Assembly (NCBI RefSeq): GCF_900177685.1 | Contig: NZ_FXAY01000005.1 | Coordinates: 231,856 to 295,855, forward strand | Reading direction: 5' to 3' | Source: Agreia pratensis | GTDB taxonomy: Bacteria > Actinomycetota > Actinomycetes > Actinomycetales > Microbacteriaceae | Length of the DNA stretch: 64,000 nucleotides | Shown: one piece after another, positions 61,006 to 64,000 of the stretch | How the letters are laid out: every line of letters starts with the position of its first letter | Position numbering within the stretch: the stretch's first letter is position 1 | Notes under the pieces: model-generated | The model's input: the letters and a program-made list of their open reading frames with translations, nothing else | What the model was told of the DNA's origin: nothing | Databases searched by the model: none | Translations under genes and position numbers: made by a program

Positions 61006-62580
61006 CTACTTGCCGGCTTGCAACGTGGCGAGCAGATCCGGGCCACGTTTGTCGAGAATCGACCCTCCCCAACGCACCGCGATCACGAGCATGCCGCTAC
61101 CGAGCACGAGTCCCAGTGCCAGCGCGATCCAGCCGTATATCGCGTCGCCCGTGACGAAGCCGATGATGGCGAGAACCAATTCGGGCAGCACGAGCACGGT
61201 CAGGCCTCCCCATGTCGCGAAGGTCGTGAGCGTCAACATGAAACCACCACCTGGCTTCGCTTTGAAGGGGCTCTCGCCGGGCGCCGGAACGGGGAACACG
61301 AATCGACCCGAGACGACCGACGACAGCGCGAATCCAGAGAGCAGCAAGCCGATCACCAGACCGAGCAGCCCGGGCAGCACCTGCCACGAGTTCGTGAACC
61401 ACACCGACGCGATGGTCAGCAGCACCGACACCGGAACCGCGAACACACCCAGAGCCACCACGCGGCCGAGTCGGTCGTCGCGGCCCGATACGCCCGTCGA
61501 CAAATGCAGAGCGAACGCCGTGTTGTCGTACGAGACATCGGTGTAGATCGACAGCGCCAATAGCAGCGCCACGACCGGTCCGAGCGCGTTCAACACGCCC
61601 ATGCTGCTCATGTTTCCCGAGTACACGAACAGCAGAACAGGAATGAGCGGAATGACGATGAGCGACTGCGCGTACCGCGGATCGCGCATCCAGTAGGTGA
61701 GTGCGCGTGCTGCGACGGCGCCCCAGGGCGTGGCCGGAAAGACGCCGAAGAACCCGAGCTTGCGGGTTCCCTTCACTGCCGGCGACGACGCCCGGGCGGG
61801 GTTCTCGAGCGCGTGCCGCAGGCTCGAACGCCAGACGACCAGCAGGATGGCGAGGGTCGCGAGACCGATGACGAATCCGGCCGCCGCCCGGCCGAGATCT
61901 CCGGTGACGATGTAGCCGGGAACCGACCAGATCGCGCCGAGCGGCGTCCACGCGACGATGTCGGCGATGCCGGGAAGGGCATCCGCAGAGCTGCGTAGCA
62001 GCGCCGTGAGCCCGATCATGATCGGGCCGATCAGGATCAGCGGGATGAAGAACAGGATTCCCTTGGCTTCACGGAACCGGCGGCCCGATCCGATACCTGA
62101 GCTCAACGCTGTGATCGCCCGCGAGCCGGCGACACACGTGAGAACACCGATCACGGCGCAGACGATCGCCGAAATCGCACCGAGTGGATGCTGCCACCAC
62201 GTCGCCGCGGTTGCAAGAGCAGCGATCGAGGTGACGATTCCGGGAACTCCAAGGACTCCGCTGACGAGAAGTCCCAGCACGAGCTGGTTGAGGGGAATGG
62301 GGAAGATGGCCAGCCGCGAAGGCTCGACGGTCTGGTCTGTTCCGGGGCCGATGAGGGGCAGAACGATCCAGCCGAGGATGGTGGCGGCGCCGCCCAACAC
62401 AGTGACGGTGCGGGCCAGCTCACTCGGCGCGAAGCTGAGGGCGATGAGCCCTGCCACGACGCCGAAGAGAACACCGAGCCCGTACAGCCCACCGATCACC
62501 ACGGCGACGATCTGCCAGGGCCTTCCCTTCAGGCTGTTCGCCAGAATGAGAAAGCGCAGTCTTACGAGAGTCGCAACCAT
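61006..62580 (-). CDS. ABC exporter permease
   Basis: This 524-aa protein has about 12 membrane helices. It begins MVATLVRLRFLILANSLKGRPWQ, a pattern of large ABC-2-type actinobacterial exporter subunits. No substrate-specific motif is visible. Its start overlaps the ATPase gene by 19 nt, so translation is coupled. Substrate unknown. Confidence 0.8.
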   Translation of the reverse strand: MVATLVRLRFLILANSLKGRPWQIVAVVIGGLYGLGVLFGVVAGLIALSFAPSELARTVTVLGGAATILGWIVLPLIGPGTDQTVEPSRLAIFPIPLNQLVLGLLVSGVLGVPGIVTSIAALATAATWWQHPLGAISAIVCAVIGVLTCVAGSRAITALSSGIGSGRRFREAKGILFFIPLILIGPIMIGLTALLRSSADALPGIADIVAWTPLGAIWSVPGYIVTGDLGRAAAGFVIGLATLAILLVVWRSSLRHALENPARASSPAVKGTRKLGFFGVFPATPWGAVAARALTYWMRDPRYAQSLIVIPLIPVLLFVYSGNMSSMGVLNALGPVVALLLALSIYTDVSYDNTAFALHLSTGVSGRDDRLGRVVALGVFAVPVSVLLTIASVWFTNSWQVLPGLLGLVIGLLLSGFALSSVVSGRFVFPVPAPGESPFKAKPGGGFMLTLTTFATWGGLTVLVLPELVLAIIGFVTGDAIYGWIALALGLVLGSGMLVIAVRWGGSILDKRGPDLLATLQAGK

Positions 62581-63440
62581 TCCGGCCCCTCTCCTGTGCG
62601 GCGACCTCCGACGAGTTCGACGAAACGGTCTTCGAGCGTGGAGCCCTGGCGCACCTCTTCGGTCGTACCCGCGGCGAGCACGCGGCCCTGGGCGATCACG
62701 GCCACGTGGTCGCACATACGCTGAACGAGGTCCATGGCGTGGCTCGACACGATCACGGTTCCGCCAGATTTGACGAAGCCGTCGAGGATGTCGCGGATGT
62801 TCGCGGCCGACACGGGGTCGACCGATTCGAACGGCTCGTCGAGCACGAGCAGACTCGGTGCATGCACGAGAGCGCATGCCAGGGCGATCTTCTTGGTCAT
62901 TCCTGCCGAGTAGTCGACCACGAGCGTGCCGCCGGCCGATTCGAGGTCGAGCAGGTTGAGCAGGTCATGAGTGCGCTCGGCGACGGTCTCTCGACTCATG
63001 CCGCTGAGCAGCCCCGCGTAGGTCACGAGTTGGGTGCCTGTGAGACGGTCGAAGAGTCGGACGCCGTCGGAGAGCACCCCGACGAGGCGCTTGGCCTTGA
63101 TGAGGTCTTGCCAGACGTTCACACCGTGGATGGTGATGTCGCCCGCATCCGGACGCATCAGGCCGGTCGCCATCGACAGGGTCGTCGTCTTTCCGGCGCC
63201 ATTGGGGCCGACGAGACCATAGAACGAGCCGGAGGGAACCGTGAGAGCCAGGTTGTCGACAGCGACCTTCTCACCGAATCGCTTGGTGAGGCCCCGGATC
63301 TCGAGGGCCGGGCCATGAGCATCCGTGACCGGAGGGAGAACCTGGGCCGGGTCGGTCTGTGTCGAATTCGTCTGTGTTGAGTTCGTCTGTGTCGAGTTCG
63401 TCTGAACTGGGTCGGTCTGTACTGGGTCTTCCAAGGACAT
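62562..63440 (-). CDS. ABC exporter ATPase with repeat-expanded N-terminus
   Basis: This 292-aa ATPase has Walker A GPNGAGKTTTL near residues 78-88, signature YSAGMTKKIALA (a degenerate LSGGQ, with YSAGM) near 183-194, and Walker B LLVLDEPFESVDP. The N-terminus carries tandem QTNST pentapeptides (residues 13-30) with no known role. The expanded start lies at a GC-lower spot. It forms an operon with the permease at 61006-62580. Confidence 0.88.
   Translation of the reverse strand: MSLEDPVQTDPVQTNSTQTNSTQTNSTQTDPAQVLPPVTDAHGPALEIRGLTKRFGEKVAVDNLALTVPSGSFYGLVGPNGAGKTTTLSMATGLMRPDAGDITIHGVNVWQDLIKAKRLVGVLSDGVRLFDRLTGTQLVTYAGLLSGMSRETVAERTHDLLNLLDLESAGGTLVVDYSAGMTKKIALACALVHAPSLLVLDEPFESVDPVSAANIRDILDGFVKSGGTVIVSSHAMDLVQRMCDHVAVIAQGRVLAAGTTEEVRQGSTLEDRFVELVGGRRTGEGPEWLRLS
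63351..63419 (-). repeat. 15-bp in-frame tandem repeat inside the ABC ATPase gene
   Basis: About four copies of a 15-bp unit encode QTNST/QTDPV pentapeptides at residues 8-30 of the ATPase. The length keeps the frame, so copy number can vary without breaking the gene. Confidence 0.75.
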
Positions 63441-63957
63441 AGCCGCCTGCTTTCCGTCTTACGATTGCCGTCTTGCGATAGACATTCAGGCCGTTCTCGT
63501 TGTGCGATCAGTCGATACGCGTGCGCGAACCCGGCGCGTGTCACCCACCCTAGAGGGAGCATCAGACAGGCCGCATCCCCCGCGCGGTGGACATCGGGCA
63601 CGCACCGCGCGCCCCTCTTCCGCGCTGATCGAGACTCTCCTGCGCCGGCCGAGCGGCCCGCCTCCTTGCGCTGGTCGAGCAGGCCGCCCACCTCCTTGCG
63701 TTGGTCGAGTAGGCCGCCCACCTCATCGCGCTGGTCGAGTAGGCCGCCCACCTCATCGCGCTGGTCGAGTAGGCCGCCCGCCCTCATCGCGCTGGTCGAG
63801 TAGGCCGCCCGCGGCCGTATCGAGACCACCCGCCAACCGCTGCTGTCTACTCCTCCACAGGGCGCATTTCTTGGAAGTTATCCACAGGCGAATCACCTGA
63901 TGAGAAATTGAATGCGTGACTCGACCCGGTGTCGGTGGCTGCTGTTTGACTTCTCGT
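63441..63957. other. 517-bp gene-free stretch with a tandem repeat array
   Basis: No protein frame has credible codon use. The minus-strand frame from 63829 simply translates the repeats (GGLLDQRDEV units). The repeats occupy 63661-63830, and the rest shows nothing recognisable. Confidence 0.65.
63661..63830. repeat. five 30-bp tandem repeats ending in the dispersed palindromic repeat
   Basis: Units of CCTC(C/A)T(T/C)GCG(C/T)TGGTCGAG(T/C)AGGCCGCCCA start at 63661, 63691, 63721, 63751 and 63781 (last 31 bp). The array closes with CGGCCGTATCGAGACCACC. The two ends GGTCGAGTA and TATCGAGACC are the G-variant of the 11.2-kb and 36.7-kb elements. Confidence 0.85.
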
Positions 63958-64000
63958 ATGTTCACCACGATCCCTCCCCTTGAGCCCGACCCGTATGTGG
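63958..64000 (+). CDS. possible start of a gene, cut by the window
   Basis: ATG at 63958 opens MFTTIPPLEPDPYV with no stop before the edge. It is too short to identify. Microbacteriaceae often carry DUF222/HNH genes next to such repeat arrays, but nothing here confirms this. Confidence 0.3.
   Translation, partial: MFTTIPPLEPDPYV

Noticed and set aside
63661..63811. CRISPR-like array
   Set aside because: The 30-bp units abut directly with no unique spacers and no cas genes are present; it is a tandem repeat.
63158..63829. Minus-strand frame with GGLLDQRDEV repeats
   Set aside because: It is the translation of the 30-bp DNA repeats running on into another frame of the ABC ATPase gene; no start signal.

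Overview
The window is GC-rich, densely coding DNA from an actinobacterium, most likely a Microbacteriaceae-type Micrococcales member. The reasons are the high GC, the many GTG starts and 4-nt GTGA/ATGA gene overlaps, promoters placed for leaderless transcripts, LAxTG/LSxTG-type surface anchors, an Arr rifamycin ADP-ribosyltransferase, and a WXG100/FtsK secretion locus of the kind seen in that group. The species cannot be named from sequence alone. No rRNA, intact tRNA, CRISPR array, phage or insertion sequence was seen.

Layout. 1-4.6 kb: a cut-off membrane protein, a membrane-anchored hydrolase, a divergent MFS exporter/TetR pair, arr, and two tiny proteins, one an unlisted 56-aa zinc ribbon. 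4.6-19.2 kb: a furanose-sugar utilisation locus. It holds a 2164-aa surface-anchored GH43/LamG protein, a YtfQRT-YjfF-type ABC importer, a divergent second sugar ATPase and a LacI regulator. Three 14-bp LacI-type palindromes lie between the divergent units, one on a recognisable -10 box. 19.2-23 kb: small membrane and unknown genes, then a two-gene unit coding an RsbQ-like hydrolase and a PAS-GGDEF-EAL protein. 23-31.4 kb: a HEAT/glycosyltransferase fusion with a second glycosyltransferase, a holin-like membrane protein, a WXG100-like/hydrolase pair, a low-molecular-weight phosphatase, purB and a HEAT protein. 31.4-35.6 kb: a non-coding stretch with a 119-bp inverted repeat, two membrane proteins, tandem SARP/BTAD regulators and a Cys-repeat LAxTG surface protein.

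35.7-58.1 kb is the centrepiece: a type VII secretion-like locus on the minus strand. Ten genes, nearly all overlapping or coupled, run from a 2012-aa membrane-anchored Ig-like/Fn3 protein through MoxR, DUF58, transglutaminase-like, zinc-ribbon/RDD/FHA, PP2C, FHA, Ser/Thr kinase and FHA-like proteins to a ubiquitin-like/FHA/three-ATPase EssC-like motor. A separate WXG100 gene and a small soluble protein follow. Canonical EccB, EccD, EccE and MycP (or EssA, EssB, EsaA) are absent, so the channel parts are unknown. A likely client pair, WXG100-like plus helical-N-terminus hydrolase, lies about 8 kb away.

58.2-64 kb: an unknown protein, a MOSC protein overlapping a ferredoxin-type reductase (a split YcbX/mARC-like system), an ABC exporter, and a non-coding end with 30-bp tandem repeats related to palindromic elements elsewhere in the window.
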